From Rhizobium grahamii CCGE 502 (lineage in GTDB: Bacteria > Pseudomonadota > Alphaproteobacteria > Rhizobiales > Rhizobiaceae), in contig NZ_AEYE02000010.1 of assembly GCF_000298315.2 (NCBI RefSeq), forward strand, positions 81,500 to 145,499: a DNA stretch of 64,000 nucleotides, in the 5' to 3' direction. Both the position numbers and the translations under genes were made by a program. Shown here in pieces: positions 21,740-30,594 of the stretch. The notes below the pieces were generated by a model. That model was not told the DNA's origin. It made no database searches and worked only from the letters and a program-made list of their open reading frames with translations. Position 1 is the first letter of the stretch; each line of letters opens with the position of its first letter.

Positions 21740-23389
21740 ATGACTCCCGCCGAAGAGAAACTTGCCGAACTCAACCAGCCGAGCCTGTGGTCCGGCATCA
21801 ATGCCTACAGGTCCGATCCGCTGATCGTCGACCTCACCGGCACGCTGCCGCGCGGGATCCGCGACGACCTCGATAACATGGGCCGATACGTGACCTCGCC
21901 GGAGGCGCAGGAACTGGCGCGGATGGCGAATCAGGGCACACCGCAACTGCGCACGCATGGTCCGCGCGGAGAGCGGCTGGATGTCGTCGAGTTCCATCCG
22001 GCCTGGCACGCGCTGATGCGCCGTTCGATGTCGTCGGGGCTGCATTCGTCTGTCTGGGATCCGCAGGCTGACACCGAGGCGAAAAACCAGGCGCATAAGG
22101 TCAGGGCAGCGCGCTTCTATCTGACGGCGCAACTCGAATCCGGTCATCTCTGCCCGCTGACGATGACGAGTGCTTCTGTCGCGGCGCTGTCGGCTTCGCC
22201 GGCCGTGCAGAAGGACTGGGCGCCGAAGATCCTGTCGCGCAAATACGACTCCACCAACAAGCCTGCCATGCAGAAGTCGGCCGTGACGATCGGCATGGGC
22301 ATGACCGAGAAGCAGGGTGGCACCGACGTCCGCGCCAACACGACGGCGGCGGAGAAGGTCAGCGAAGGCATCTACCGCCTGTCCGGCCACAAGTGGTTCA
22401 TGTCGGCGCCGATGAGCGATGCCTTCGTGATGCTGGCGCAGACGAAGGATGGAATGGGCTGCTTCCTCGTTCCTCGACTGCTGGAGGACGGCTCGGCGAA
22501 TGGCCTGCACTTCCAACGTCTGAAGGACAAGGTCGGGAATCGTTCCAATGCCTCGTCGGAAGTCGAATTCAACGATACCTTCGGCTTCCTGCTCGGCACG
22601 CCGGATGGCGGTATCCGCACTATTCTCGACATGGTGACATTGACGCGGCTCGACTGCGCATTGGCCTCCTCGGGCATCATGCGCGCTTCGCTGGCTGAAG
22701 GCGTGCATCATACCCGCGGCCGCAGCGTTTTCGGCAAGATGCTGGTCAGCCAGCCGATCATGACACGCGTCCTAGCAGATATGGCGCTCGATGTGGCGGC
22801 CGCGACGGCATTGTCCTTCCGGCTCGCCGATGCCTTCGACCGGGCACGCGGCAGTGCCGAAGAGGCAGCCTATGCCCGTGTCATGACGCCGGTTGCCAAA
22901 TACTGGTGCTGCAAGATCGCGCCGTCGCTGATTTACGAGGCGATGGAGTGCATCGGAGGCAGCGGCTACATCGAGGAGCGTCCGATCGCCCGCCACTATC
23001 GCGAGGCACCCGTCAACGCGATCTGGGAAGGCTCTGGCAACGTCATGGCGCTCGACGTGCTGCGCATCCTGAACCGCGGCAAGGATCTCTTCGAGACGGT
23101 CTTTGCTGGGCTCGCACGCGACCTCGGGCCGGCCGGCAAGAAGACCATCGACGTGCTGCGCGCCGCCATGGCGCTTTGCGAGCGCGACGAGGGTGCTGCC
23201 CGCCTGCTGGTCGAACAGCTGGCGCTCGCCGCCGGTGCCGCCGAACTTTATCGCCTGGGGGCAGGACGGATCGCCGATGCCTTTATCGAAACCCGCCTCG
23301 CAGGCGGCTGGCGCTCGACCTACGGCATGCTGGATTCACGCTTCGACGCCAGCTACATCGTTGATCTCCTCTATCCGCCGGCAAGCTGA
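21740..23389 (+). CDS. AidB-like acyl-CoA dehydrogenase family flavoprotein
   Basis: A 549-residue protein matching the length and domain order of E. coli AidB: an N-terminal segment with FHPAWHALM, the acyl-CoA dehydrogenase middle domain (MGMTEKQGGTDVRANTT, then HKWFMSAPMSDAF) and a C-terminal FAD-binding helical domain with the YEAMECIGGSGYIEE and NAIWEGSGNVMALD motifs. AidB is an alkylation-response protein that binds DNA and FAD. Whether this homologue does the same is not shown. It is divergent from pyrB (181 bp apart) and overlaps the next gene by one base. Confidence 0.85.
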   Translation: MTPAEEKLAELNQPSLWSGINAYRSDPLIVDLTGTLPRGIRDDLDNMGRYVTSPEAQELARMANQGTPQLRTHGPRGERLDVVEFHPAWHALMRRSMSSGLHSSVWDPQADTEAKNQAHKVRAARFYLTAQLESGHLCPLTMTSASVAALSASPAVQKDWAPKILSRKYDSTNKPAMQKSAVTIGMGMTEKQGGTDVRANTTAAEKVSEGIYRLSGHKWFMSAPMSDAFVMLAQTKDGMGCFLVPRLLEDGSANGLHFQRLKDKVGNRSNASSEVEFNDTFGFLLGTPDGGIRTILDMVTLTRLDCALASSGIMRASLAEGVHHTRGRSVFGKMLVSQPIMTRVLADMALDVAAATALSFRLADAFDRARGSAEEAAYARVMTPVAKYWCCKIAPSLIYEAMECIGGSGYIEERPIARHYREAPVNAIWEGSGNVMALDVLRILNRGKDLFETVFAGLARDLGPAGKKTIDVLRAAMALCERDEGAARLLVEQLALAAGAAELYRLGAGRIADAFIETRLAGGWRSTYGMLDSRFDASYIVDLLYPPAS

Positions 23390-24006
23390 TGACCGTACTA
23401 CGTCCCGTCCGCGCCGACGATCTTGAACAGTTCTATCGAATCTCGCTGGTGACAGGCGATGCCGGCAGCGATGCGACCGGGCTGCATCGCGACGGCAAGC
23501 TGATCGGGCACATCTACTCCGCACCTTATGTGATGCTGAGCCCTGAAACGGCCTTCGTGGCGGAAGATGCCGAAGGTGTCGCTGGCTACATCGTCGGCGT
23601 GTTCGATACGGTCGCCTTCGACGAGCAGCTTGAGCGCGACTGGTGGCCGGCACTTCGCGACGCCTACACCGATCCGCAGGGCGATCCCGAGAACTGGGAT
23701 GCGGACCAGAAGCGCATTGCCGCGATCCACCATCCGTCTTCGGCGCCTGCTGCGCTCGTCGAAGTCTTTCCCGCCCATATCCATATGAACCTGCTGCCGC
23801 GTCTGCAGGGGCAGGGCATGGGTACCAGGCTTCTCGACCGATGGCTGACGAATGCAAGAGATGCCGGTGTTGAAGCCGTCCACCTCGGCGCCAATGCCAA
23901 CAATTATGGCGCTCTGCGTTTTTGGGGCTCCCGCGGTTTCAGCCGAATTGGTCCGCCGTTGGTCGACGCTTCCGACCGAACGGTCTGGTTTGGACAGAGG
24001 CTATAA
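23389..24006 (+). CDS. GNAT-family N-acetyltransferase
   Basis: A 205-residue protein with the GNAT core: strand IHMNLLP followed by the acetyl-CoA loop LQGQGMGTRLLDRW and the HLGANANNYGALRFWGSRGF motif. The central part resembles rhizobial enzymes of this length with a long insertion between strands 3 and 4. Its ATG overlaps the stop codon of the AidB-like gene (TGATG), so the two are translationally coupled. Substrate unknown. Confidence 0.8.
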   Translation: MTVLRPVRADDLEQFYRISLVTGDAGSDATGLHRDGKLIGHIYSAPYVMLSPETAFVAEDAEGVAGYIVGVFDTVAFDEQLERDWWPALRDAYTDPQGDPENWDADQKRIAAIHHPSSAPAALVEVFPAHIHMNLLPRLQGQGMGTRLLDRWLTNARDAGVEAVHLGANANNYGALRFWGSRGFSRIGPPLVDASDRTVWFGQRL

Positions 24007-24155
24007 GGACAGGCAGCGGAATGTCGCCATATGGTGACGTCTTGAAATCATTGCCGTCTTTCGTGAACTGTCCACAATCTTTCCAAGACATGTCCGTTGC
24101 CGCTGATCTGTGGCGTTGCTACTCACCGCAAAGTGACAACTGGACCGAATCCCTC

Positions 24156-24818
24156 ATGCTGAACGACCCTATGGTGCTTGCGCCCGTTGCCGACGCAATC
24201 CGCGTAGAACCGGAAAAGCGTATCCGCGATCGAAGCGCCACCGAGAAGGCAATTCTAAATGCAGCCAAGTCGTTGCTGGCGGAAGAGGGGTTCCAGAATT
24301 TCGGCATCAACGCGGTTGCCCGCCGCGCCGGTTGCGACAAGCAGCTGATCTACCGCTATTACGGCGGCTTGAACGGACTCGTGGAAGCGATCGGCGCCGA
24401 TCTCGGCAATTGGGTCAAGGACCGCATTCCCGAGGATACCGGCGGCATGTTCCTCCTCACCTACGGCGATCTGATGGAGCGGCTATCGCTGCTTTTCCTC
24501 GAGGCGCTACGGGATGATCCGCTTGTCCGCCGGATCGTCGCCTGGGAGGTCTCCGAAAACACTGAGCAGGTCAGGCGGCTTTCGGAGGCGCGGTCGAAGG
24601 CCCTGGCAAACTGGCTCGATCGCATGCGGGGATCGCTGACGCCGCCAAAGGGCGTCGACGTTGTGGCCGTCAATGCGCTTCTGATCGCGGCCATCCAGCA
24701 TCTCGTTCTTTCCGCATCCGCCGGCGGCCAGTGCGCCGGGCTGGCTCTGAAAACATCGAAGGATTGGGAGAAGGCTGCAACGGCTCTGAAACGCATCGTT
24801 CGCGGCGTTTACGGCTGA
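24156..24818 (+). CDS. TetR/AcrR-family transcriptional regulator
   Basis: The N-terminal DNA-binding domain is clear (about residues 25-72 from this start): ATEKAILNAAKSLLAEEG, then the helix-turn-helix INAVARRAGCDKQLIYRYYGG. The remaining helical ligand domain has no recognisable specificity. The start is uncertain: ATG at 24156 gives 220 residues, but in-frame ATGs at 24021 (behind AAGGA) and 24090 are possible. Target genes unknown; it may act on its own promoter or on the AidB/acetyltransferase pair upstream. Confidence 0.85.
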   Translation: MLNDPMVLAPVADAIRVEPEKRIRDRSATEKAILNAAKSLLAEEGFQNFGINAVARRAGCDKQLIYRYYGGLNGLVEAIGADLGNWVKDRIPEDTGGMFLLTYGDLMERLSLLFLEALRDDPLVRRIVAWEVSENTEQVRRLSEARSKALANWLDRMRGSLTPPKGVDVVAVNALLIAAIQHLVLSASAGGQCAGLALKTSKDWEKAATALKRIVRGVYG

Positions 24819-24941
24819 GGCGGAGCGCAGTCTTTCCACAGGTGTCCCTGCGCGCGTTAACCTTAACAAATGGTTTACGTTGCGCGCTCCCGGTTAAGAA
24901 GTCAGTTTGCAGGCAGTCCAAAATATTGGGTGTCTGGGACC

Positions 24942-25115
24942 ATGGGAACCAAAATCGCGAGAGCCGCGTTTCTTGTTGCCGCGATGATGTTTTTCGCTGT
25001 GCTTGCGCTGGATATCGCTGTGCCGGCGCTGGTTCTGGGTTCGATGGCGTTGTCGATATGGGCGGTTTCTTCCGAGGGACTATCCGTTCGACGAGAACGA
25101 GAGACGACCGCATGA
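24942..25115 (+). CDS. Small membrane protein
   Basis: A 57-residue protein starting MGTKIARAAFLVAAMM with two close hydrophobic helices and an Arg/Glu-rich tail. The stop overlaps the start of the next gene (ATGA), which argues that it is translated. I do not recognise the family. Confidence 0.55.
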   Translation: MGTKIARAAFLVAAMMFFAVLALDIAVPALVLGSMALSIWAVSSEGLSVRRERETTA

Positions 25116-25444
25116 AGTGGTTCCTGATCTTCTGGGCCGGTCCCATTGTCTTCCTGGCGGGATGGTACTGGCTTTCCTACTACGACATGAACTTCGGCAT
25201 CTTCATGCTGAGCCGGCAGGTGCATGACTTGACCTTCGAGATTTATGGCAAGGTGCTCGGCATTCCGCCGGAAACCATTCCGCCGCTGGTCGCCCGCGCG
25301 ATCGTCGTCGATAGCCTTGTGGTCTTCGCGATTATTGGGTTCCGCCGACGTAAGGCGATCGCCGCCTGGTGGCGGGCGCGTCACGCGTCGAAATCGTCCG
25401 ACGCCGCTCTCGCAAGCAAGGAAAGCCTGTCCAGCGCGCCCTGA
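25112..25444 (+). CDS. Small two-helix membrane protein (possibly DUF6105)
   Basis: A 110-residue protein with an N-terminal transmembrane helix ([19 protein letters not shown]), a soluble centre containing [13 protein letters not shown], a second helix and a basic, Ser-rich tail. I believe it belongs to a short rhizobial family of unknown function named DUF6105, but only from memory. It is coupled to the preceding small membrane protein by an ATGA overlap. Its 3' end overlaps the end of convergent ruvX by 64 bp. Confidence 0.6.
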   Translation: MKWFLIFWAGPIVFLAGWYWLSYYDMNFGIFMLSRQVHDLTFEIYGKVLGIPPETIPPLVARAIVVDSLVVFAIIGFRRRKAIAAWWRARHASKSSDAALASKESLSSAP

Positions 25445-25875
25445 AGGATAAAGCTTGCCGCGGCCGAGTCGATTCGCTCGGCGCGCTGTCTGCGTGATAC
25501 GTCCATTTCGAGCAGAGCCCGTTCCGCAGCGACCGTCGACAGCCGCTCGTCCCAGTAGACGAACGGCAGATCCGTCTTCTGCTCCATGTTGCGCACGAAG
25601 GCGCGCGTAGCCTGTACCCGCGGTCCAGCCGATCCGTCCATGTTGACAGGCAGGCCAATCACAAAGGCAGCGACCTTCTCCTTGGCTGCAAACTCCAGCA
25701 ATATTGTCGCATCGATCGTGAATTTCTCACGCTTGATGACTGGTCGGGGTGTGGAAAAGCGCCGACCGAGATCGGACATCGAAAGCCCGATCGTTTTCGT
25801 GCCGAGATCGAGACCGGCAATCGCCTGCCCCGGCTGCAACACAGTTGCGAGTTCCTCGATCGTCAGCACCGTCAT
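25381..25875 (-). CDS. ruvX: Putative pre-16S rRNA nuclease YqgF/RuvX
   Basis: A 164-residue RNase H-fold protein with the N-terminal [15 protein letters not shown] motif, the [15 protein letters not shown] segment, the [12 protein letters not shown] motif and a late [10 protein letters not shown] with the final conserved Asp. E. coli YqgF trims the 5' end of 16S rRNA. It is a minus-strand single gene whose 3' end is shared over 64 bp with the convergent membrane-protein gene. Confidence 0.92.
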   Translation of the reverse strand: MTVLTIEELATVLQPGQAIAGLDLGTKTIGLSMSDLGRRFSTPRPVIKREKFTIDATILLEFAAKEKVAAFVIGLPVNMDGSAGPRVQATRAFVRNMEQKTDLPFVYWDERLSTVAAERALLEMDVSRRQRAERIDSAAASFILQGALDRLSLLARAASDDFDA

Positions 25876-25993
25876 CGTCGTTTCATCCCGTCAAAAGAAA
25901 TTGAAGCGGTGACGCTTTTCTTTGCGACCGCATCCGATATGTCCATAGCCAGCAACGCTGGCTTTTGCATCCGATAATCGAAGGAGACATTTT

Positions 25994-26698
25994 ATGAAGA
26001 TCACTTGGCTCGGTCACTCCGCTTTCCGCATCGAGATCGGGAAGGCGAAAATCCTGCTGGATCCGTTCCTCACGCATAATTCCTCCTTCGCCGGACAGAA
26101 CGCGAAGGATGTCGCAAGCGGCGTCACCCACATCCTGTTGACACATGGTCACGGCGATCATGTCGGCGACACCATCGCGCTCGCCAAGGAGACCGGCGCG
26201 GTCGTTCTCGCCAACGCCGACCTTGCCTCGTGGCTCGGTTCGAAGGGCTTGACGAAGCTGGAAATGGGCAACACCGGCGGCACGGTTTCGTTCGACGGTT
26301 TCTCGGCAACCTTCACCAACGCGCTGCATTCCTCCGCACAGATCACCGAGGACGGCGTCTCGCATGCACTCGGCAATGCCAACGGCCTGATGCTGCATTT
26401 CGACGAGGAAGCTTCCATCCTCGCGATGGGCGATACCGACATCTTCTCGGACATGGCCCTGATCAATGAACTGCATCAGCCGGATATCGGGTTCGTGCCC
26501 GTCGGGGACCGCTTCACGATGGGCGGCGCGGTGGCAGCCCTTGCCTGCCAGCGCTACTTCAACTTCAAGACAGCCATACCTTGCCACTACGGCACCTTCC
26601 CGATCATCGATCAGACGCCGGAGAAGTTTGTCTCGGGTATGGATGGATCGAAGACCGCCGTGAAGACGCCGAAGCCGGGCGAGCGCCTTTCCGTCTAG
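25994..26698 (+). CDS. UPF0173 metal-dependent hydrolase (metallo-beta-lactamase fold)
   Basis: A 234-residue cytosolic protein with the metal motif HGHGDHVGD, further ligands around LHSSAQ and [10 protein letters not shown], and a late CHYGTFP histidine. It matches the UPF0173/YtkL family in length. Substrate unknown. A run ending AAGGAGACA precedes the ATG. Confidence 0.88.
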   Translation: MKITWLGHSAFRIEIGKAKILLDPFLTHNSSFAGQNAKDVASGVTHILLTHGHGDHVGDTIALAKETGAVVLANADLASWLGSKGLTKLEMGNTGGTVSFDGFSATFTNALHSSAQITEDGVSHALGNANGLMLHFDEEASILAMGDTDIFSDMALINELHQPDIGFVPVGDRFTMGGAVAALACQRYFNFKTAIPCHYGTFPIIDQTPEKFVSGMDGSKTAVKTPKPGERLSV

Positions 26699-26822
26699 GT
26701 TCCGTCTGCAAAACCGCTCCGATTTCGGCAAGGGAATTCTACGCAATCCAAAGGACATGCCCGTTGCGCACAGCGGGCGTGGCCTTTATAGCGAGTAGGA
26801 AAAATCCTATCCGGAGAATACC

Positions 26823-27110
26823 ATGTCCGTCGACTTTGCCACCGTTAAGCGCGTAGCGCGCCTTGCCCGTATTGCCGTCACCGAAGAAGAGGCAAATCGC
26901 ATGGTGGGTGAGCTGAATGGTATCCTCGGCTTCGTCGAGCAACTCTCCGAAGTCGACGTCGAAGGCGTCGAGGCAATGACATCGGTCACGCCGATGGAGA
27001 TGAAGAAGCGCACCGATGACGTGACCGACGGCAACAAGGCTGCCGACATCGTCTCGAACGCGCCTGTCACCGATCAGAATTTCTTCCTGGTACCCAAAGT
27101 CGTCGAATAA
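26823..27110 (+). CDS. gatC: Asp-tRNA(Asn)/Glu-tRNA(Gln) amidotransferase subunit C
   Basis: A 95-residue subunit that stabilises GatA in the GatCAB amidotransferase. It starts [17 protein letters not shown] and contains the [15 protein letters not shown] helix and a C-terminal [10 protein letters not shown]. It is followed 54 bp later by gatA. Confidence 0.95.
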   Translation: MSVDFATVKRVARLARIAVTEEEANRMVGELNGILGFVEQLSEVDVEGVEAMTSVTPMEMKKRTDDVTDGNKAADIVSNAPVTDQNFFLVPKVVE

Positions 27111-27164
27111 GGTCATCGCCGTTTTCCGACCTCCGTTGCCATTCCAGATTTGAAGCGAATTACC

Positions 27165-28646
27165 ATGAGCGAACTCACCAGCCTGACCATTGCCGAAGCC
27201 CGCACGAAGCTGCGCGCCAAGGAAATCAAAGCGACCGAACTGACCGAAGCCTATATTTCGGCGATCGAAGCGGCCAACGACAAGCTCAACGCCTACATCA
27301 AGGTCACGCCCGAGAAGGCGCTGCAGATGGCGGAAGCTTCCGACGCGCGTCTCGCCGGCGGCAAGGGCGGTGAGCTTGAAGGTATTCCGCTCGGCATCAA
27401 GGACCTGTTTGCCACCGAAGGCATTCACACGCAGGCCTGCAGCCACATCCTCGATGGTTTCAAGCCGCACTACGAGTCGACAGTCACGCAGAACCTCTGG
27501 GACGACGGCGCCGTCATGCTCGGCAAGCTCAACATGGACGAGTTTGCGATGGGCTCTTCCAACGAGACCTCCTACTACGGCGCGGTGATCAACCCCTGGC
27601 GTTCGGGCGGCTCCAACCAACAGCTCGTACCGGGCGGTTCCTCCGGGGGCTCGGCGGCTGCCGTTGCAGCCCACCTCTGCGCCGGCGCCACGGCAACGGA
27701 TACCGGCGGCTCGATCCGTCAGCCTGCAGCCTTCACCGGCACTGTCGGGATCAAGCCCACTTACGGCCGCTGCTCGCGCTGGGGCACGGTAGCCTTCGCA
27801 TCTTCCCTCGATCAGGCCGGCCCGATTGCCCGCGATGTGCGCGATGCCGCGATCCTGCTGAAGTCGATGGCCTCCGTCGATCCAAAGGACACGACCTCCG
27901 TCGATCTGCCGGTTCCGGATTATGAGGCGGCACTCGGTCAGTCGCTGAAGGGCATGAAGATCGGTATCCCGAATGAATACCGCGTCGATGGCATGCCTGA
28001 GGAGATCGAAACGCTCTGGCAGCAGGGCATTGCCTGGCTGAAGGACGCCGGCGCCGAGATCGTCAACATCTCGCTGCCGCACACGAAGTACGCCCTGCCG
28101 GCCTACTACATCGTCGCTCCGGCCGAGGCCTCGTCGAACCTCGCCCGCTATGACGGCGTCCGCTACGGCCTGCGCGTCGATGGCAAGGACATCGTCGACA
28201 TGTACGAAAGGACGCGTGCCGCCGGCTTCGGCAAGGAAGTCAAGCGCCGCATCATGATCGGCACCTACGTGCTTTCCGCCGGCTACTACGACGCCTATTA
28301 CATCAAGGCCCAGAAGGTCCGCACGCTGATCAAGCGCGACTTCGAACTGGCGTTCAACGCCGGCGTCGATGCGATCCTGACGCCCGCGACCCCGTCGTCG
28401 GCTTTCGGCGTTGCCGACGAGAACCTCGCGTCTGATCCAGTTAAGATGTATCTGAACGACATCTTCACGGTGACGGTCAACATGGCCGGGCTGCCGGGCA
28501 TTGCCGTTCCTGCCGGTCTGGATCACGGTGGGCTGCCGCTCGGTCTGCAGCTGATCGGCAAGCCGTTTGACGAAGAGACGCTGTTCAAGACGGCACATGT
28601 GATCGAACAGGCTGCGGGCAAGTTCACCGCCGCCAAGTGGTGGTGA
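27165..28646 (+). CDS. gatA: Asp-tRNA(Asn)/Glu-tRNA(Gln) amidotransferase subunit A
   Basis: A 493-residue amidase that releases ammonia from glutamine for tRNA transamidation. The Ser-cisSer-Lys triad is visible: K79 in GIKDLF, S159 in [10 protein letters not shown] and S183 in [10 protein letters not shown]. The start is the ATG at 27165; five further codons upstream to 27150 are open but less likely. With gatC it forms an operon; gatB lies 1.9 kb away, separated by four small genes. Confidence 0.97.
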   Translation: MSELTSLTIAEARTKLRAKEIKATELTEAYISAIEAANDKLNAYIKVTPEKALQMAEASDARLAGGKGGELEGIPLGIKDLFATEGIHTQACSHILDGFKPHYESTVTQNLWDDGAVMLGKLNMDEFAMGSSNETSYYGAVINPWRSGGSNQQLVPGGSSGGSAAAVAAHLCAGATATDTGGSIRQPAAFTGTVGIKPTYGRCSRWGTVAFASSLDQAGPIARDVRDAAILLKSMASVDPKDTTSVDLPVPDYEAALGQSLKGMKIGIPNEYRVDGMPEEIETLWQQGIAWLKDAGAEIVNISLPHTKYALPAYYIVAPAEASSNLARYDGVRYGLRVDGKDIVDMYERTRAAGFGKEVKRRIMIGTYVLSAGYYDAYYIKAQKVRTLIKRDFELAFNAGVDAILTPATPSSAFGVADENLASDPVKMYLNDIFTVTVNMAGLPGIAVPAGLDHGGLPLGLQLIGKPFDEETLFKTAHVIEQAAGKFTAAKWW

Positions 28647-28663
28647 CGAGCCGCATCGGCGCC

Positions 28664-28692
28664 GGCCGCCGACGAGGCGGTCGTTTCTTGTT
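28664..28692 (+). terminator. Possible terminator after gatA
   Basis: A short GC-rich stem (CCGCC/GGCGG around GACGA) followed by TCGTTTCTTGTT, 18 bases after the gatA stop. Weak. Confidence 0.4.
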
Positions 28693-28781
28693 GAGCGCCT
28701 AAGGTCGGCTCGCTCAGGCGCGGGCTGGGTCGCAGACTTTTTGCGTTTGTCCATTGTTGGTCACGCCCAGGAGGATGGCTC

Positions 28782-29057
28782 ATGTCGGCGTCAGATATCA
28801 CGCAGATGATCGAAGCAGTCGATCGGCTCGCCGCGGCAGGTTTCGCCATGGGTCCCGAATGGCAAGCCGTGCATGAAATCTGCCAGGGCCATGAGGGCGA
28901 GGCGCCTTTCGACTGGGGGCATGCCATCTGCCATCGCATCGAAGGTGATGACTGGAATGCCGACTACTGGTACCGCCGGGCCGGTAAGCGCCGCGGGAGC
29001 GGGACGGTTGCTGAAGAATGGCCGGTGATGAAGGCCGAGCTTTTAAAATACCTTTGA
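28782..29057 (+). CDS. Small conserved protein, function unknown
   Basis: A 91-residue soluble protein with a strong AGGAGG ribosome site. It is rich in Trp and His with a striking centre (FDWGHAICHRIEGDDWNADYW followed by YRRAGK), suggesting a compact domain similar to small hypotheticals of rhizobia and soil bacteria. No motif allows a function. Its end faces the YjhX-like gene across a 9-bp inverted repeat. Confidence 0.65.
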   Translation: MSASDITQMIEAVDRLAAAGFAMGPEWQAVHEICQGHEGEAPFDWGHAICHRIEGDDWNADYWYRRAGKRRGSGTVAEEWPVMKAELLKYL

Positions 29058-29061
29058 AGGA

Positions 29062-29087
29062 AGCCGCGCGCCATGCGACGCGCGGCT
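29062..29087. terminator. Hairpin between convergent genes
   Basis: Perfect 9-bp inverted repeat AGCCGCGCG / CGCGCGGCT around an 8-base loop, midway between two convergent stop codons. It lacks a T run, so termination is only suggested. Confidence 0.45.
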
Positions 29088-29094
29088 CGGACGG

Positions 29095-29352
29095 CTATCT
29101 GTTGTCCTGTTCAGCTCTTACGAGAACCAGTCCCCGTTCGGAAATCCGATAGGGCTTGCCACCTGAGGATTTGATCGCCCGCTTCTGCTTCAGTTTACGA
29201 AACAGTTCGAGGCCGAAGCCGGGATAGACCCAGCCGTCCCGGGTGAAGCATTTTACTGCCTCGATTTTCCGGTTGTCGTTGCGTTCGATTTCAATGCGGC
29301 CGCCCTGGGCCAATAGGTGCAGGATGCGCTGTTCCGTGCGTGAAATATCCAT
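29095..29352 (-). CDS. YjhX-family protein (TopAI-type toxin homologue)
   Basis: An 85-residue protein starting MDISRTEQRILHLLAQGGRI and ending SERGLVLVRAEQDNR, recognisably the UPF0386/YjhX family over its whole length (the FTRDGW...FRKLKQKRAIKSSGGKPYRIS centre is the hallmark). In E. coli YjhX inhibits topoisomerase I and is counteracted by the acetyltransferase-like YjhQ. Here an acetyltransferase gene lies divergently 290 bp away. The start is the ATG at 29352; the frame extends a further 12 codons without a ribosome site. Toxicity in this organism is inferred, not shown. Confidence 0.88.
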   Translation of the reverse strand: MDISRTEQRILHLLAQGGRIEIERNDNRKIEAVKCFTRDGWVYPGFGLELFRKLKQKRAIKSSGGKPYRISERGLVLVRAEQDNR

Positions 29353-29642
29353 GAAATGTTGATCCGGTCTTGCGCCACGAAGGCGCACAAAAACGATCTG
29401 GCGTCCGCTTGGACGTCAGGGCTTCGTTTTTCGGGCCCATGCGCACAGGAAAACCTGCGGGCAGGGCCTTTACCGGGTCTGAGAAGACGAATTCAACATG
29501 CGGCCTTGATACTGGCTCGGTGACATCTCGTCAAGATTTGCAACCGACAGAGGATCTTTCCGCCATGCCTCGCGCTCGAAACCCGAGGCTTGGAGAACAG
29601 GGTGATTCGGTGCTTTACTTCGGTGGAAAGTCGGAGGTGCCG

Positions 29643-30149
29643 TTGATCCACATTCGCAATGCCCGGGAAGGCGAAGCGGAGCTTTTGAGCGAGATCGGAA
29701 TAAGGGCCTGGCAGAAGGCGATGGCATCCATCGGCGAGGGAGATGCCATGGTCGACGCCGCGCGAAGCGCGTTCTTCAATTTCGTTGCGGGGAGTTGGAT
29801 CACTGTCACCGTCATCGAATGGAACGGTCATGCGGCCGGATGGGCGGCGCGCGAGACGCTCGACGAGAAGATTTCGGACTTCTGGATCGATCCTCACTTC
29901 ACCGGTCACGGTCTTGGAAGTGCACTCCTCCAGAATATCGAGAATGACATCGCCGCGCAGGGCTTCGACACAGCGCTGATGCAGACGCACTCGGGGAACT
30001 CCGAAGCGATCGGCTTCTTCCAGAAGCGCGGGTATGCAATTCATTGGCTATCTATTGCCTACAATCCCAAGCTCGATCGCGATGTCCCGTCGGTCGGATT
30101 GTCAAAGTCACTCGAATCCGTGGGCGATGGCACTTACGGCCTAGTCTAG
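29643..30149 (+). CDS. GNAT-family acetyltransferase, possible YjhQ-like partner of YjhX
   Basis: Read from the TTG at 29643, which has GGAGG five bases upstream; the protein is 168 residues and begins (M)IHIRNAREGEAELL, the usual first GNAT strand. An ATG at 29565 and longer frames exist but would add a non-conserved leader. The acetyl-CoA motif reads HFTGHGLGSALLQNIE, followed by QTHSGNSEAIGFFQKRGY. It overlaps the convergent DUF1294 gene by nine bases. Either a free-standing acetyltransferase or the neutralising partner of the divergent YjhX homologue; the second is a hypothesis from gene context. Confidence 0.75.
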   Translation: MIHIRNAREGEAELLSEIGIRAWQKAMASIGEGDAMVDAARSAFFNFVAGSWITVTVIEWNGHAAGWAARETLDEKISDFWIDPHFTGHGLGSALLQNIENDIAAQGFDTALMQTHSGNSEAIGFFQKRGYAIHWLSIAYNPKLDRDVPSVGLSKSLESVGDGTYGLV

Positions 30150-30455
30150 GAGCGCGCCCTCCAGCGCGAGGTAGCCGAGAGCGCTTGATAGCAGAAGTGC
30201 TGCCATCATATGAAACACCACGATAGCCTTCAGGATCGACCGAAACGGCTCCTTCTGTGTCTTGTGCCGAAGGAGCCTTTGCGCGCAAACCGCCCCTAGG
30301 CTGCCGCCGACGAAAGCGAGTGTAAGCAAGGTCTTCTCGCTGATCCTCCGCCGATGATGGCGGGCAGCCTGCTTGTCGAGAAAATAGATCGAGAACACGA
30401 AGGCATTCAACGCCAGGAAGAGCCCGATGATCTTGAGAATATCAGCTGTCGTCAT
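30141..30455 (-). CDS. DUF1294 membrane protein
   Basis: A 104-residue protein with a first helix at about 7-25, the DUF1294 core (YFLDKQAARHHRRRISEKTLL, FVGGSLGAVCAQRLLRHKTQK, then a second helix). Function unknown; in other bacteria the domain is often fused to a cold-shock domain, which is absent here. Its 3' end overlaps the acetyltransferase gene. Confidence 0.8.
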   Translation of the reverse strand: MTTADILKIIGLFLALNAFVFSIYFLDKQAARHHRRRISEKTLLTLAFVGGSLGAVCAQRLLRHKTQKEPFRSILKAIVVFHMMAALLLSSALGYLALEGALLD

Positions 30456-30594
30456 ACCGAGCAGGTTAGTGGTATTGCGTTAACATGCGCCAAACCGGCC
30501 GGCTCGCTGCGACGCACAGCCGAAAGCCTTGCACCGGCAAGCCATTTCCGTTACCTCACCAGTTGAAAAGAACAGCCTCAAAAAGAGCATCCCA

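Noticed and set aside
21128-22711. 527-codon minus-strand frame crossing pyrB and the AidB-like gene
   Set aside because: It spans the divergent promoter and two well-supported genes in other frames; no motif.
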